Origin: Opitutus sp. GAS368
Lineage (GTDB): Bacteria; Verrucomicrobiota; Verrucomicrobiia; Opitutales; Opitutaceae
Reading direction: 5' to 3'
Length of the DNA: 43,343 nucleotides
Assembly: GCA_945903545.1 (NCBI GenBank)
Contig: CAMDOO010000021.1
Location: 1 to 43,343 of the forward strand
In this document: one piece after another, positions 1-7,250 of the stretch
Layout of the letters: each line of letters starts with the position of its first letter
How positions within the stretch are numbered: the stretch's first letter is position 1
Translations under genes and position numbers: made by a program
The notes under the pieces: model-generated
Seen by the model: only the letters and a program-made list of their open reading frames with translations
Database searches by the model: none
What the model was told of the DNA's origin: nothing

Positions 1-382
1 TGATCAGAGCGTTGAGCGCGCCGTACTGCCCGAAGATCTGCTTGATCCCGATGGCGCCGACGAAGGGCGGCAGGATCATGGGCACCAGCACGATCGCGCC
101 CAGCAGGCCCTTGGCGGGAAAGAGGAAGCGGTCGCTGATGAAGGCCAGGGGCAGCGCGATCGCGAGGGCGAGCACCGTGGTCGCACAGGCCAGCAGGAAG
201 GAGTTCGAAAGTCCGCCGAGGTAGGTCGGGTCGGACAGCAGCGCCGTCAAATAGGCGAGGGTGACCTTGCCGTCGGCGTCCACGAAGCCGCCCTTGAGGA
301 TCTGCAGGATGGGCCAGAGGAAGAACACCGCGAAAAACGCGGCGGTCAGCCCGAAGACGATTCGCGCGAAGGACTGCGACAT
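1..382 (-). CDS. ABC transporter permease, N-terminal part (runs off the window)
   Basis: 127 codons are open from the ATG at 380-382 to the left edge, so only the N-terminus is visible. It reads MSQSFARIVFGLTAAFF, then alternates hydrophobic segments (about residues 8-25, 62-82, 95-112) with short loops. The phrase LVPMILPPFVGAIGIKQIFG is typical of binding-protein-dependent permeases of the iron(III)/polyamine/2-aminoethylphosphonate class. Such permeases form the membrane channel of an importer with an ATPase and a periplasmic binding protein, which would lie beyond the left edge. The substrate cannot be told from this fragment. The leader before the ATG is C-rich with no Shine-Dalgarno sequence. 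I am confident of the permease family, not of the substrate. Confidence 0.8.
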   Translation of the reverse strand, partial: MSQSFARIVFGLTAAFFAVFFLWPILQILKGGFVDADGKVTLAYLTALLSDPTYLGGLSNSFLLACATTVLALAIALPLAFISDRFLFPAKGLLGAIVLVPMILPPFVGAIGIKQIFGQYGALNALI

Positions 383-476
383 CGGGGGCAGTTGTCGGGG
401 GGCATTAATCTGGCCGCAAGGAGGAAGTGGCGGTGACGAACCGGTCAACCGCCTGACGGAGCGAAATGCGGACCTT

Positions 477-543
477 CGCCGAGCCTACGGCCCGCAGCCT
501 TCGTCCTTCGCCTCAGCTGGCGTGGCCAGCCGTAGGCTCGGCG
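477..543. repeat. 15-bp inverted repeat next to tRNA-Arg
   Basis: The arm CGCCGAGCCTACGGC (477-491) is repeated as its exact reverse complement at 529-543, with a 37-nt spacer. It begins 5 nt beyond the CCA end of the minus-strand tRNA-Arg. A transcript of the tRNA would therefore fold this hairpin directly after the tRNA. There is no T-tract, so it looks like a dispersed palindromic element that may also act as a processing or termination stem. Confidence 0.7.
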
Positions 544-548
544 GAGGC

Positions 549-623
549 TGGTGCGAGCGCTGGGAATCGAACCCAGATCAATGGCTTCGGAGGCCACTAC
601 ACTATCCATTGTGCTACGCTCGC
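549..623 (-). tRNA. tRNA-Arg (anticodon CCG)
   Basis: On the minus strand the sequence folds as a complete cloverleaf. The acceptor GCGAGCG pairs with CGCTCGC. The D-arm is GCAC/GTGT, and the anticodon stem GTGGC/GCCAT encloses the loop CTCCGAA. The T-arm CTGGG/CCCAG has the loop TTCGATT. The anticodon CCG decodes CGG (Arg). The discriminator is A at 552, and CCA is encoded at 549-551. Confidence 0.95.
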
Positions 624-680
624 GTTCGCCGAAAAAATTGCGGCCGGGCGGCGCGGCCTGTCGAGTGCAAAGACGAACGG

Positions 681-1349
681 TCAGACGCCGGGGGCGGATT
701 TCCGGCTCTCGCGCCAAGCCCGCCAGCCCTCGAACACCATCGGCAGGACGGAGAGGAAGATGATGGCGAGGATCACCAGCTTGAAATTCTTCTGCACGAA
801 CGGCTGGTTGCCGAAGAAGAAACCGGCGTAGGTGAAGAAATAGATCCAGATGAAGCCGCCGATGACGTTGTAGGCGAGGAACCGGCGGTAGGTCATGCTG
901 CCAATGCCGGCCACGAAGGGGACGAAGGTCCGCACGATCGGGACGAAACGGGCGAGGATGATGGCGCGGCCGCCGTATTTCTCGAAAAAGGCGTGGGCGC
1001 GCTCGAGGTGTTTCTTGCGCAGGAAAAACGAGTCGTCGCGCTTGAAAACCGCGGGCCCGAGCTTGGCGCCGATGGCGTAGTTCAACGTGTCACCGATCAC
1101 CGCGGCCACGAACAGCAGCGCGGCCATCAGGTGCACGTTGAGGCCGGTGTCGGGCCGGGCGCTGAAGGCGCCGGCGGCGAAAAGGAGCGAGTCACCCGGC
1201 AGGAAGGGCGTCACGACCAGCCCGGTCTCGGCAAAGATGATCAGAAACAGCACGCCATAGGTCCAGAGACCGAAGCGCGTGATGATCTCCGCCAGGTGGA
1301 CGTCGATGTGCAGGATGAAATCAACGAGCTGCTTCGCGAGATCGATCAT
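681..1349 (-). CDS. DedA family (SNARE-associated/VTT domain) membrane protein
   Basis: 222 aa, the usual DedA length. Members are inner-membrane proteins linked to lipid carrier recycling and membrane homeostasis; the exact substrate of this one is unknown. Visible family marks are ETGLVVTPFLPGDSLLF near residues 41-57, a long hydrophobic segment around 73-92, the motif RFVPIVRTFVPFVAG (about 134-148), and two C-terminal membrane segments (about 158-178 and 190-207). The ATG at 1349 is preceded by C-rich DNA. A rho-independent terminator for the upstream small basic protein gene lies just before it, so it is probably transcribed on its own. Confidence 0.9.
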   Translation of the reverse strand: MIDLAKQLVDFILHIDVHLAEIITRFGLWTYGVLFLIIFAETGLVVTPFLPGDSLLFAAGAFSARPDTGLNVHLMAALLFVAAVIGDTLNYAIGAKLGPAVFKRDDSFFLRKKHLERAHAFFEKYGGRAIILARFVPIVRTFVPFVAGIGSMTYRRFLAYNVIGGFIWIYFFTYAGFFFGNQPFVQKNFKLVILAIIFLSVLPMVFEGWRAWRESRKSAPGV

Positions 1350-1371
1350 GGGGGTGCCGGGCGGGAGAAAT

Positions 1372-1401
1372 AAAAAAGGCAGGCAGTGGTGACTGCCTGC
1401 C
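1372..1401 (-). terminator. Rho-independent terminator after the small basic protein gene
   Basis: On the minus strand GGCAGGCAGT (from 1401) pairs perfectly with ACTGCCTGCC across a 4-nt loop. It is followed by six T residues (the complement of aaaaaa at 1372-1377). It lies 18 nt beyond the stop of the 51-aa gene and directly upstream of the DedA gene, separating the two transcription units. Confidence 0.9.
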
Positions 1402-1419
1402 GGGGAAAAGGGGAACGGA

Positions 1420-1575
1420 TCAAACGTCCGGCTTGGTCTTGCGGAGGCTCATCACGCGGTCGCCTTCCTTCCACTGACCGCGTTTCTTGAGGATGGCCAC
1501 GCGCTCGAAGCGCTTGAGGACGTTGCGTTTGATGACCAGGCCGTTGGCGCCTTGGAGACTTTTGTGCTGGGACAT
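1420..1575 (-). CDS. Small basic protein (51 aa)
   Basis: The ATG at 1573-1575 opens a 51-codon frame ending in TGA at 1420. The protein begins MSQHKSLQGANG, contains KRNVLKRFERVAILKKRGQW, and ends RKTKPDV. It is strongly basic and has no membrane segment. It matches my memory of a short, highly conserved 'small basic protein' family of Verrucomicrobia and Chlamydiae, thought to bind RNA or the ribosome; its function is not established. It is followed by a strong terminator and preceded by a pyrimidine-rich leader. Composition and codon use match its neighbours, which supports a real gene despite the length. Confidence 0.85.
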   Translation of the reverse strand: MSQHKSLQGANGLVIKRNVLKRFERVAILKKRGQWKEGDRVMSLRKTKPDV

Positions 1576-1602
1576 GGCGGGAAATTGATGGTTGGCGGAC
1601 GA

Positions 1603-1923
1603 TTAAAGGGGCGGATTGGTAGGCAGCGCCCCTGCCCATGACAAGTACTTTTCTCCCACCTCGCTGGCGCGGACCACAATCCACTCGGGAGTTTCGTACG
1701 GATGGTTGGCCTGCACCCACGCGGAAAGCTCAGTGGACTGGCCGGGCAGGAATTTCAGGCTGAGCCGGAACTCCGTGGCGCGCTCGACCTGTTCTTTCCA
1801 GCGATAAACCGAGGTCACCGGCCCGTCGATCTGGACACACACCGCCAGGTTTAGGGCGATGATCTCCGCGGCCAGCCTTTCGGCATCGGGCCGGCTTGCC
1901 ACGGTGGTCCAGGCGATGAGCAT
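1603..1923 (-). CDS. cutA: Divalent-cation tolerance protein CutA
   Basis: 106 aa, typical for CutA, a small trimeric protein with a ferredoxin-like fold related to PII. It was first linked to copper tolerance, but its molecular role is still debated. Family marks are the N-terminal strand LIAWTTVASRPDAERLA, the CVQI segment around residue 29, SVYRWKEQVERATE (about 38-51), and HPYETPEWIVV (about 74-84), which contains the conserved H-P-Y-E-x-P. It lies upstream of the 51-aa basic protein gene, separated by 27 nt, and could be cotranscribed with it. There is no signal peptide. Confidence 0.95.
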   Translation of the reverse strand: MLIAWTTVASRPDAERLAAEIIALNLAVCVQIDGPVTSVYRWKEQVERATEFRLSLKFLPGQSTELSAWVQANHPYETPEWIVVRASEVGEKYLSWAGALPTNPPL

Positions 1924-1984
1924 GCACCCAAAACGGCGGGCTCCAGCATTGCGCGCAAGGTCGAACCGAGGATCGTTCCCGTTA

Positions 1985-2041
1985 TAGGAGCGGCTTTAAG
2001 CCGCGATTCATGCGATCATTCGCGGGATAAACCCGCTCCTA
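1985..2041. repeat. REP-like palindrome TAGGAGCGG...CCGCTCCTA
   Basis: An outer stem TAGGAGCGG (1985-1993) pairs with CCCGCTCCTA at the right end (2032-2041). It encloses two smaller palindromes, GCGGCTTTAAGCCGC and CGGGATAAACCCG. This two-hairpin layout is the classic form of repetitive extragenic palindromes in many bacteria. It occupies the intergenic space between cutA and rpsP. Only one copy is present in this window. Confidence 0.75.
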
Positions 2042-2067
2042 CTTTGAAATCCCCCGGGACTAGGTGC

Positions 2068-2096
2068 TTGACAACCCATTTGCCGCCCGGTCTTTT
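2068..2096 (+). promoter_or_regulatory. Candidate sigma-70 promoter of rpsP-trmD-rplS
   Basis: A perfect -35 hexamer TTGACA (2068-2073) is followed 17 nt later by TCTTTT, a poor -10 match (3 of 6). It is the only consensus-like -35 in front of rpsP, and its distance to the ATG (about 65 nt) is reasonable. The weak -10 keeps confidence low. Confidence 0.35.
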
Positions 2097-2137
2097 CCTC
2101 GGCTTTTCCTGACAAAAGCACCGTCGTTTCACCATCC

Positions 2138-2398
2138 ATGGCACTCAAGATTCGTCTCACCCGCGTCGGCACCACCCACCAACCGCACTATCGCGTTGTC
2201 GTGGCTGAGGCCCGTTCCCGCCGCGATGGCGATCCGGTCGAAGTCATCGGCACCTACGATCCCCGCACCAAGGGTAAGCAGGTCAACCTGAAGCTCGACC
2301 GCGTCGACTACTGGCTGAGCAAGGGCGCGCTCCCGAGCGACACCCTCAACTCCATGATCAAGAAGGCGCGCCGCGCCGTGCCGGCCGCCACGGCCTGA
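2138..2398 (+). CDS. rpsP: 30S ribosomal protein S16
   Basis: 86 aa, the normal size of bS16, which binds 16S rRNA and is needed for assembly of the 30S body. The N-terminus MALKIRLTRVGTTHQPHYRV is the family signature, followed by VAEARSRRDGDPVEVIGTYD and the RVDYWLSKGALPSDTL segment. Start: the ATG at 2138 is preceded by CACCATCC, not by a Shine-Dalgarno sequence. It heads a cluster with trmD and rplS. The usual second gene of this operon, rimM, is absent, and a terminator hairpin stands in its place. Confidence 0.97.
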   Translation: MALKIRLTRVGTTHQPHYRVVVAEARSRRDGDPVEVIGTYDPRTKGKQVNLKLDRVDYWLSKGALPSDTLNSMIKKARRAVPAATA

Positions 2399-2447
2399 GT
2401 TTTACACGCCATCCGCAAAGGGCGCGAAGCAGTTCACGCCCCCAAGC

Positions 2448-2480
2448 AGCCCCGGATAAACCCGGGGCTTTTTCTTTCTT
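2448..2480 (+). terminator. Terminator/attenuator between rpsP and trmD
   Basis: AGCCCCGG (2448-2455) pairs with CCGGGGCT (2462-2469) around a 6-nt loop, and is followed by TTTTTCTTTCTT. This is a textbook rho-independent terminator inside what is normally one operon, so downstream trmD/rplS expression is either reduced or driven by a separate promoter. Confidence 0.85.
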
Positions 2481-2522
2481 AGCGACCTCGGCGTCCTTCA
2501 TGTTACATCCGGGACCCACGCC

Positions 2523-3197
2523 ATGCGCCTGCACATCGACATCCTGACCCTGTTCCCAGGGATGCTCGACGGTTTCCTGGCCGAAAGCATCCTGGGCAAG
2601 GGCTTGGAACGAGGGCTCCTGAGCGTGAAGGTTCACGACCTCCGCAACTGGACGACCGACAAGCATCGCACTGCCGACGACCGCCCGTTCGGGGGTGGGG
2701 CGGGCATGGTCCTTAAGCCCGAACCGGTCTTCGCCGCCATCGAGCAGCTCCAGACCCCCGGGTGCCGGCGCATTTACCTAACCCCTGACGGTGTGCCGTT
2801 TTCCACTGCGACCGCCCAGCGCCTCTCCGGCGAGAAGCACTTGATCTTCCTCAGTGGGCACTATGAGGGGATCGACCAGCGGATCCGCGACCAGGTCATC
2901 GATGAGGAGATCAGCATCGGCGATTATGTGCTGACCAACGGCACCATCGCGGCCGCCGTCGTGCTCGATGCCGTGAGCCGTTTCATCCCCGGTGTGCTCG
3001 GGGAAGAAAAGTCGTTGACGCACGAATCCTTCACCAGCACGTTCCTCGACTTTCCTCAATACACGCGTCCCGCCGAATTCCGAGGCATGTCCGTTCCGGA
3101 GGTTCTTCTCTCTGGAAATCACGGCGAAATCGAGAAATGGCGGCACGCGCGACAGGTGGAGAAAACCCGTCAAGTCCGACCAGATTTACTTAAATAG
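2523..3197 (+). CDS. trmD: tRNA (guanine37-N1)-methyltransferase TrmD
   Basis: 224 aa. TrmD methylates G37 next to the anticodon of tRNAs reading CNN/UGG codons, using SAM, and so prevents frameshifting. It is a SPOUT-fold cytosolic dimer. Visible motifs are LTLFPGMLDGFL (residues 8-19), DDRPFGGGAGMVLKPEP (about 52-68), LSGHYEGIDQRI (about 110-121) and SIGDYVLTNGTIAA (about 131-144), which forms the knot and SAM pocket. The C-terminal helical domain is present (SLTHESFTSTFLDFPQYTRP), but the protein is shorter than the roughly 250 aa of E. coli. Ten bases separate it from rplS, so the two are cotranscribed. Confidence 0.96.
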   Translation: MRLHIDILTLFPGMLDGFLAESILGKGLERGLLSVKVHDLRNWTTDKHRTADDRPFGGGAGMVLKPEPVFAAIEQLQTPGCRRIYLTPDGVPFSTATAQRLSGEKHLIFLSGHYEGIDQRIRDQVIDEEISIGDYVLTNGTIAAAVVLDAVSRFIPGVLGEEKSLTHESFTSTFLDFPQYTRPAEFRGMSVPEVLLSGNHGEIEKWRHARQVEKTRQVRPDLLK

Positions 3198-3206
3198 ACC
3201 CGCATC

Positions 3207-3575
3207 ATGAACCCGATCATCAACGAGATCACCGCCTCCCAGGTAAAAAAAGACACCACGCCGTTCAAAGTCGGCGATGGCGTCAAAGTGCACACGAAGG
3301 TGCGTGAAGGTGACAAGGAGCGTGTCCAAATCTACGCCGGCATCGTCATCGCCCGCAAGGGTCATGGCATCCACGAGACCTTCACGGTCCGCCGCATGAG
3401 CTACGGCGAGGGCGTCGAGCGCGTCTTCCCGGTCAACTCCCCGAACATCGACAAGATCGAGGTCGAGCGCGAGTCCGAGCCGATGAAGGCCCGCCTGTAC
3501 TACCTCCGCAACCGCCTCGGCAAGGCCGCCGTGCTGGTCAAGGAGAAGCGCTACGAGGCCCCCGCCGCCAACTGA
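3207..3575 (+). CDS. rplS: 50S ribosomal protein L19
   Basis: 122 aa, normal for bL19, which sits at the 30S-50S interface. The core reads FKVGDGVKVHTKVREGDKER, followed by ETFTVRRMSYGEGVERVFPV, both family signatures. It closes the rpsP-trmD-rplS group and is followed by a strong terminator. The leader AGACCCGCATC before the ATG has no Shine-Dalgarno sequence. Confidence 0.97.
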   Translation: MNPIINEITASQVKKDTTPFKVGDGVKVHTKVREGDKERVQIYAGIVIARKGHGIHETFTVRRMSYGEGVERVFPVNSPNIDKIEVERESEPMKARLYYLRNRLGKAAVLVKEKRYEAPAAN

Positions 3576-3612
3576 GAAGCAAGGTCTTTTGTCCCATGAA
3601 CGGGACGCATCG

Positions 3613-3641
3613 AAGCGAGCCTTTCTGGGCTCGCTTTTTTT
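3613..3641 (+). terminator. Rho-independent terminator after rplS
   Basis: AGCGAGCC (3614-3621) pairs with GGCTCGCT (3628-3635) across a 6-nt loop and runs into a T-tract at 3635-3641. It separates the ribosomal group from transketolase. Confidence 0.95.
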
Positions 3642-3689
3642 GTGCCTCAAAACTGACCTTGGCTCCTTCCGCCGTCCCTTTCGTCCTTC

Positions 3690-5681
3690 ATGAAACTCCA
3701 GACTGACATCCTTTCGCAAGCTGCCAACCAGGCCCGCGGCCTCGCCATCGACGCGATCCACAAGGCCGGCATCGGCCACCTTGGCCTTCCGCTCGGCTCC
3801 GCCGAGATCGGCGCTGTCCTCTACGGCCACGCCCTGGTGCACAATCCCGCCGTGCCGCGTTGGCTCAACCGCGACCGCTTTGTCCTCTCCGCCGGCCACG
3901 GTTCGATGTTTGTGTACGCCTGGCTCCACCTTTCCGGTTACGAGGTCTCGCTCGATGACATCAAGGCCTTCCGCCAGCTGCATTCGAAGACCCCCGGTCA
4001 CCCCGAGTTCCATGAGACCCCCGGCGTCGAGGCCACCACCGGCCCGCTCGGGCAGGGCATCGGCAACGCCGTCGGCCTTGCGATGTCCGGCCGCATGGCC
4101 GCGGCGCGCTTCAACACGCCCGCCCATGCCATCTTTGACCACCACGTCATCTGCCTGGCGGGTGACGGCTGCCTGCAGGAGGGCGTCGGCATGGAAGCCA
4201 CCGAGTTCGCCGGCCACCAGGGCCTCGACAACCTCATCCTCATTTACGACTCCAACGACGTCACGCTCGACGCGATGGCGAACAAGACGCAGAGCGCCAA
4301 CACCGCCGCCAAGTTCAAGGCCATCAATTGGGATGTGCAGACCCTCGCGGACGGCCACGATCCGGCCGCCATCCTCAAGGCCGTGAACAAGGCCAAGCGC
4401 GCCACCAGCGGCAAACCGCAGCTCATCATTGCCCGCACGATCATCGCCAAGGGTATCCCCGAGGTGCAGGGCACTGCCAAGGGCCACGGCGAGGGTGGGG
4501 CGAAATTCGGCGACGCTGCCCGCGTCGGACTCGGCCTGCCCACCGACCAGCACTTCTTTGTCAGCCCCGAGGTCTATGCCTACTTCGCCGCCCACAAGAA
4601 GCGGCTCGCCCGTGCCTACTCGAAATGGAAGAAAACCTTCGAGGCCTGGCGCGAGGCCAACCCGGCCCTCGCCACGCTCCTCGAGAGCCGCGGCCAGTCG
4701 CCCGTCGCCACCGAGCTCCTCGCGAAGATCCCGGCCTTTCCGGCCGACGCCAAGCTCGCCACCCGCGCCGCGGGCCGCGACGTCCTCCAGCTGCTTGCCG
4801 CCGCGCTCCCGCTCCTGATCAGCGGCGCCGCCGATCTCCACGGCTCAACCTACAACTACATCGCCGCGGCGCCCGACTTCGACCAGGAGCACCACGGCGG
4901 CCGCAACATCCGCTTTGGCATCCGCGAGCACGCCATGGCCGCCATGTGCAACGGCTTCGCCTACGACGGGATCTTCCGTCCGTCCTGCGCCACGTTCCTC
5001 GTCTTCGCCGACTACTCGCGGCCCTCCATGCGTGTCGCCGCCCTGGCCAAGCTGCCGGTCATCTACATCTACACCCACGACTCCGTGGGCGTGGGCGAGG
5101 ACGGCCCGACCCACCAGCCGGTCGAGACCATCTCGGCCATGCGCCTCATCCCCAACTTCACCGTGATCCGCCCGGCGGACCCGGAGGAGACCGCCGGCGC
5201 CTTTGCCGCGGCCCTCGCGCACACCTCTGGCCCGACCATGCTCGCCCTGACCCGCCAGGCCGTGCCGCAGCTCAACGAGGCGACCGCCGACGCCCGTCGC
5301 GCCGGCGTGCTCCAAGGCGGCTACGTCCTCATGCGTGAGACCGCCCCGCTGACCCACATCCTGATCGGCACCGGCAGCGAGGTGCAGCATGCCGTGGCCG
5401 CCGCCAAGCAGCTCGGCGCCGGCGTGCGGGTGGTTTCCATGCCCTCGATGGAGATCTTCGACCGCCAGCCGCAGGACTATCGCGACAGCGTGCTGCCGCC
5501 GTCCTGCCCCAAGCGGGTCGCCATCGAGGCCGGGGTGTCCGCCCTCTGGCACAAGTACGTCGGTCCCCAGGGCCGTATCCTCGGCATCAACCGCTTCGGC
5601 CTCAGCGCCCCGTTCCAGCAGGCCATGCAGGAACTCGGCATGACTGCCGACGCCGTCCTCGCCGCCGCGCGTGGACTTTAA
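3690..5681 (+). CDS. tkt: Transketolase
   Basis: 663 aa, full length. This thiamine-diphosphate enzyme moves two-carbon units between sugar phosphates in the pentose phosphate pathway. It supplies erythrose-4-P and ribose-5-P, and the pathway is the counterpart to the DXS reaction encoded at 40164. Motifs: the N-terminal domain has [15 protein letters not shown] (residues 27-41), [37 protein letters not shown] and the thiamine/Mg motif [13 protein letters not shown] with IYDSNDVT. The middle domain has [19 protein letters not shown] with the catalytic Glu and the [17 protein letters not shown] loop. The C-terminal domain ends around 660. The leader is CCTTTCGTCCTTC-ATG, pyrimidine-rich. It stands alone between a terminator and a repeat. 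Confidence 0.97.
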   Translation: MKLQTDILSQAANQARGLAIDAIHKAGIGHLGLPLGSAEIGAVLYGHALVHNPAVPRWLNRDRFVLSAGHGSMFVYAWLHLSGYEVSLDDIKAFRQLHSKTPGHPEFHETPGVEATTGPLGQGIGNAVGLAMSGRMAAARFNTPAHAIFDHHVICLAGDGCLQEGVGMEATEFAGHQGLDNLILIYDSNDVTLDAMANKTQSANTAAKFKAINWDVQTLADGHDPAAILKAVNKAKRATSGKPQLIIARTIIAKGIPEVQGTAKGHGEGGAKFGDAARVGLGLPTDQHFFVSPEVYAYFAAHKKRLARAYSKWKKTFEAWREANPALATLLESRGQSPVATELLAKIPAFPADAKLATRAAGRDVLQLLAAALPLLISGAADLHGSTYNYIAAAPDFDQEHHGGRNIRFGIREHAMAAMCNGFAYDGIFRPSCATFLVFADYSRPSMRVAALAKLPVIYIYTHDSVGVGEDGPTHQPVETISAMRLIPNFTVIRPADPEETAGAFAAALAHTSGPTMLALTRQAVPQLNEATADARRAGVLQGGYVLMRETAPLTHILIGTGSEVQHAVAAAKQLGAGVRVVSMPSMEIFDRQPQDYRDSVLPPSCPKRVAIEAGVSALWHKYVGPQGRILGINRFGLSAPFQQAMQELGMTADAVLAAARGL

Positions 5682-5694
5682 GGCCCCAAACCTG

Positions 5695-5803
5695 TTTGCC
5701 ACAGAGACGCAGAGAGCACAGAGCCCAAGCCTCGTTGTTTGGGGATGTGATGACCGATCACCAAAACTTCCCGTCTCTGTGAGCTCTGTGCCGCTGGGGC
5801 AAA
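5695..5803. repeat. Dispersed palindrome family A, copy 1
   Basis: The left arm starts GCCACAGAGACGCAGAGAGC (5698 onward) and the right arm contains GTCTCTGTGAGCTCTGTG (5773-5790). Two better-preserved copies stand at 15406-15487 and 38199-38277, with arms of the form CACAGAGACACGGAG...CACAGAG. It fills the gap between transketolase and the next gene and abuts that gene's GTG start. Confidence 0.85.
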
Positions 5804-5810
5804 ATCATCC

Positions 5811-7250
5811 GTGAACTCCGCCTCGCACTACGACGTCGCGATCATCGGGGCCGGGATGTCCGGACTCGCCGCCGGCATCCGGCTGGCTCACTTCGGAAAA
5901 AGGGTCTGCATCTTCGAGCGCCACAACGCCGTCGGTGGCCTGAACAGCTTCTACAGCCTCGCCGGCCGGAAGTACGACGTCGGCCTGCACGCGATGACGA
6001 ACTACGTGCGGCCGGGCGTAAAGGGCACGCCGCTCACCAAGCTGCTGCGCCAGCTCCGGATCGAGCGGGACGAATTTGCCCTCTGCGAGCAAAAGCAGTC
6101 CCGCGTGGCGTTCGGCCCGCGGGGTGAGGTCTCGCTCCGTTTCACGAACGACTTCGCCGTGCTCGAGTCCGAGGTGGCGCGCCAGTTCCCGAAACAGGCC
6201 GACGGTTTCCGCACGTTGGTCGCGGCGGTAAAGACCTACGATGACGTCTCGCTCGACGCCGTGCCGGTCTCGGCGCGGGAGGTGGTCCGCCGCCACATCA
6301 CCGACCCACTGCTGGAGGACATGATCTTCTGTCCCGTGATGTACTACGGCAGCGCCCAGGAGCACGATATGGAATTCGGCCAGTTCGTGATCATGTTCAA
6401 GGCGCTCTACCTCGAGGGCTTCGCCCGTCCGCTCGAGGGCGTGCGCCTGATCCTGCGCGTGCTCCTTGAGAAGTACCGCGCCGCCGGCGGCGAACGCCGG
6501 ATGAAATGCGGCGTGCAAAAGATCGTGACCCGCGAGGGCCGGGCCACGGCGCTGCTTTTGGATTCCGGTGACGAGATCACCGCCGACCATGTCATCTCCT
6601 CCATCGGCGCTCCTGAGACCGCCGCGCTGACGGACTCGTCACTCGTCACCCGTCACTCGTCACCACCAGCGCCTGGCCGGCTGTCCTTTGTGGAAACGAT
6701 CACGGTTCTAAGCACACAGCCATCCGACCTCGGCTGGGGCGATGACACCATCGTCTTCTTCAATGACTCGCCGCGCTTCGACTACGCCCAGCCCGAGGGG
6801 CAGGTCGACATTCGCAGCGGCGTGATCTGCTTCCCGAACAACTTCGCCTATCCGGCAGGCGAGGCGCTGGACGACGGCTTTCTGCGCGTGACCTGCATGG
6901 CAAACTACGACCGGTGGGCCAATCTCCCGGAGGAAACCTACCAAGCCGACAAGGCGCGCTGGTTTGCCGAAGTACAGCGAAGCGCGCGGCGTTTCCTCCC
7001 GGCCGTGGCGGACGACACCCTCGCCAAGGCCACCGTGACGACCGACATGTTCACACCCCGCACGATCACCAAGTTCACCGGCCACCTCCAAGGCGCGATC
7101 TATGGCGCCCCGGTGAAGAACCGCCAAGGCCGCACCGCGCTGCCCAATCTCTACCTCTGCGGCACCGACCAGGGCTTTCTCGGCATCGTCGGCGCGATGC
7201 TCAGCGGCATTTCGATGGCGAACTACCACATCCTGCAGAAGCAAGGGTGA
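5811..7250 (+). CDS. NAD(P)/FAD-dependent oxidoreductase, phytoene desaturase/retinol saturase type
   Basis: 479 aa starting at a GTG right after a dispersed repeat. The N-terminus DVAIIGAGMSGLAAG (residues 8-22) is a GxGxxG FAD-binding Rossmann motif, followed by the acidic strand end FERHNAVGGLNSFY. The C-terminus GAIYGAPVKNRQGRTALPN and GTDQGFLGIVGAMLSGI is the second FAD-contact block of the CrtI/amine-oxidase superfamily. Members desaturate, isomerise or saturate polyenes; the substrate here is unknown. Residues 275-285 (DSSLVTRHSSP) are encoded by a 7-nt tandem repeat that also occurs in an intergenic palindrome at 25402, so they look like an insertion. A paralogue lies at 12617. Its 3' end overlaps the convergent PEP-CTERM gene by 50 nt. 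Confidence 0.85.
   Translation: MNSASHYDVAIIGAGMSGLAAGIRLAHFGKRVCIFERHNAVGGLNSFYSLAGRKYDVGLHAMTNYVRPGVKGTPLTKLLRQLRIERDEFALCEQKQSRVAFGPRGEVSLRFTNDFAVLESEVARQFPKQADGFRTLVAAVKTYDDVSLDAVPVSAREVVRRHITDPLLEDMIFCPVMYYGSAQEHDMEFGQFVIMFKALYLEGFARPLEGVRLILRVLLEKYRAAGGERRMKCGVQKIVTREGRATALLLDSGDEITADHVISSIGAPETAALTDSSLVTRHSSPPAPGRLSFVETITVLSTQPSDLGWGDDTIVFFNDSPRFDYAQPEGQVDIRSGVICFPNNFAYPAGEALDDGFLRVTCMANYDRWANLPEETYQADKARWFAEVQRSARRFLPAVADDTLAKATVTTDMFTPRTITKFTGHLQGAIYGAPVKNRQGRTALPNLYLCGTDQGFLGIVGAMLSGISMANYHILQKQG
6636..6664. repeat. Family B repeat arm inside a coding sequence
   Basis: Four head-to-tail 7-nt units of the form CTCGTCA/CCCGTCA (6636-6663) match one arm of the intergenic palindrome at 25402-25489. 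Here a single arm lies within the FAD oxidoreductase gene, where it keeps the frame open and adds about ten Ser/Thr/Arg-rich residues. Confidence 0.8.

Noticed and set aside
3186-4841. Long open frame of 551 codons on the minus strand
   Set aside because: It lies antisense to rplS and transketolase, both certain. Its protein is Gly/Glu/Val-rich without motifs, typical of the complement of high-GC coding DNA.
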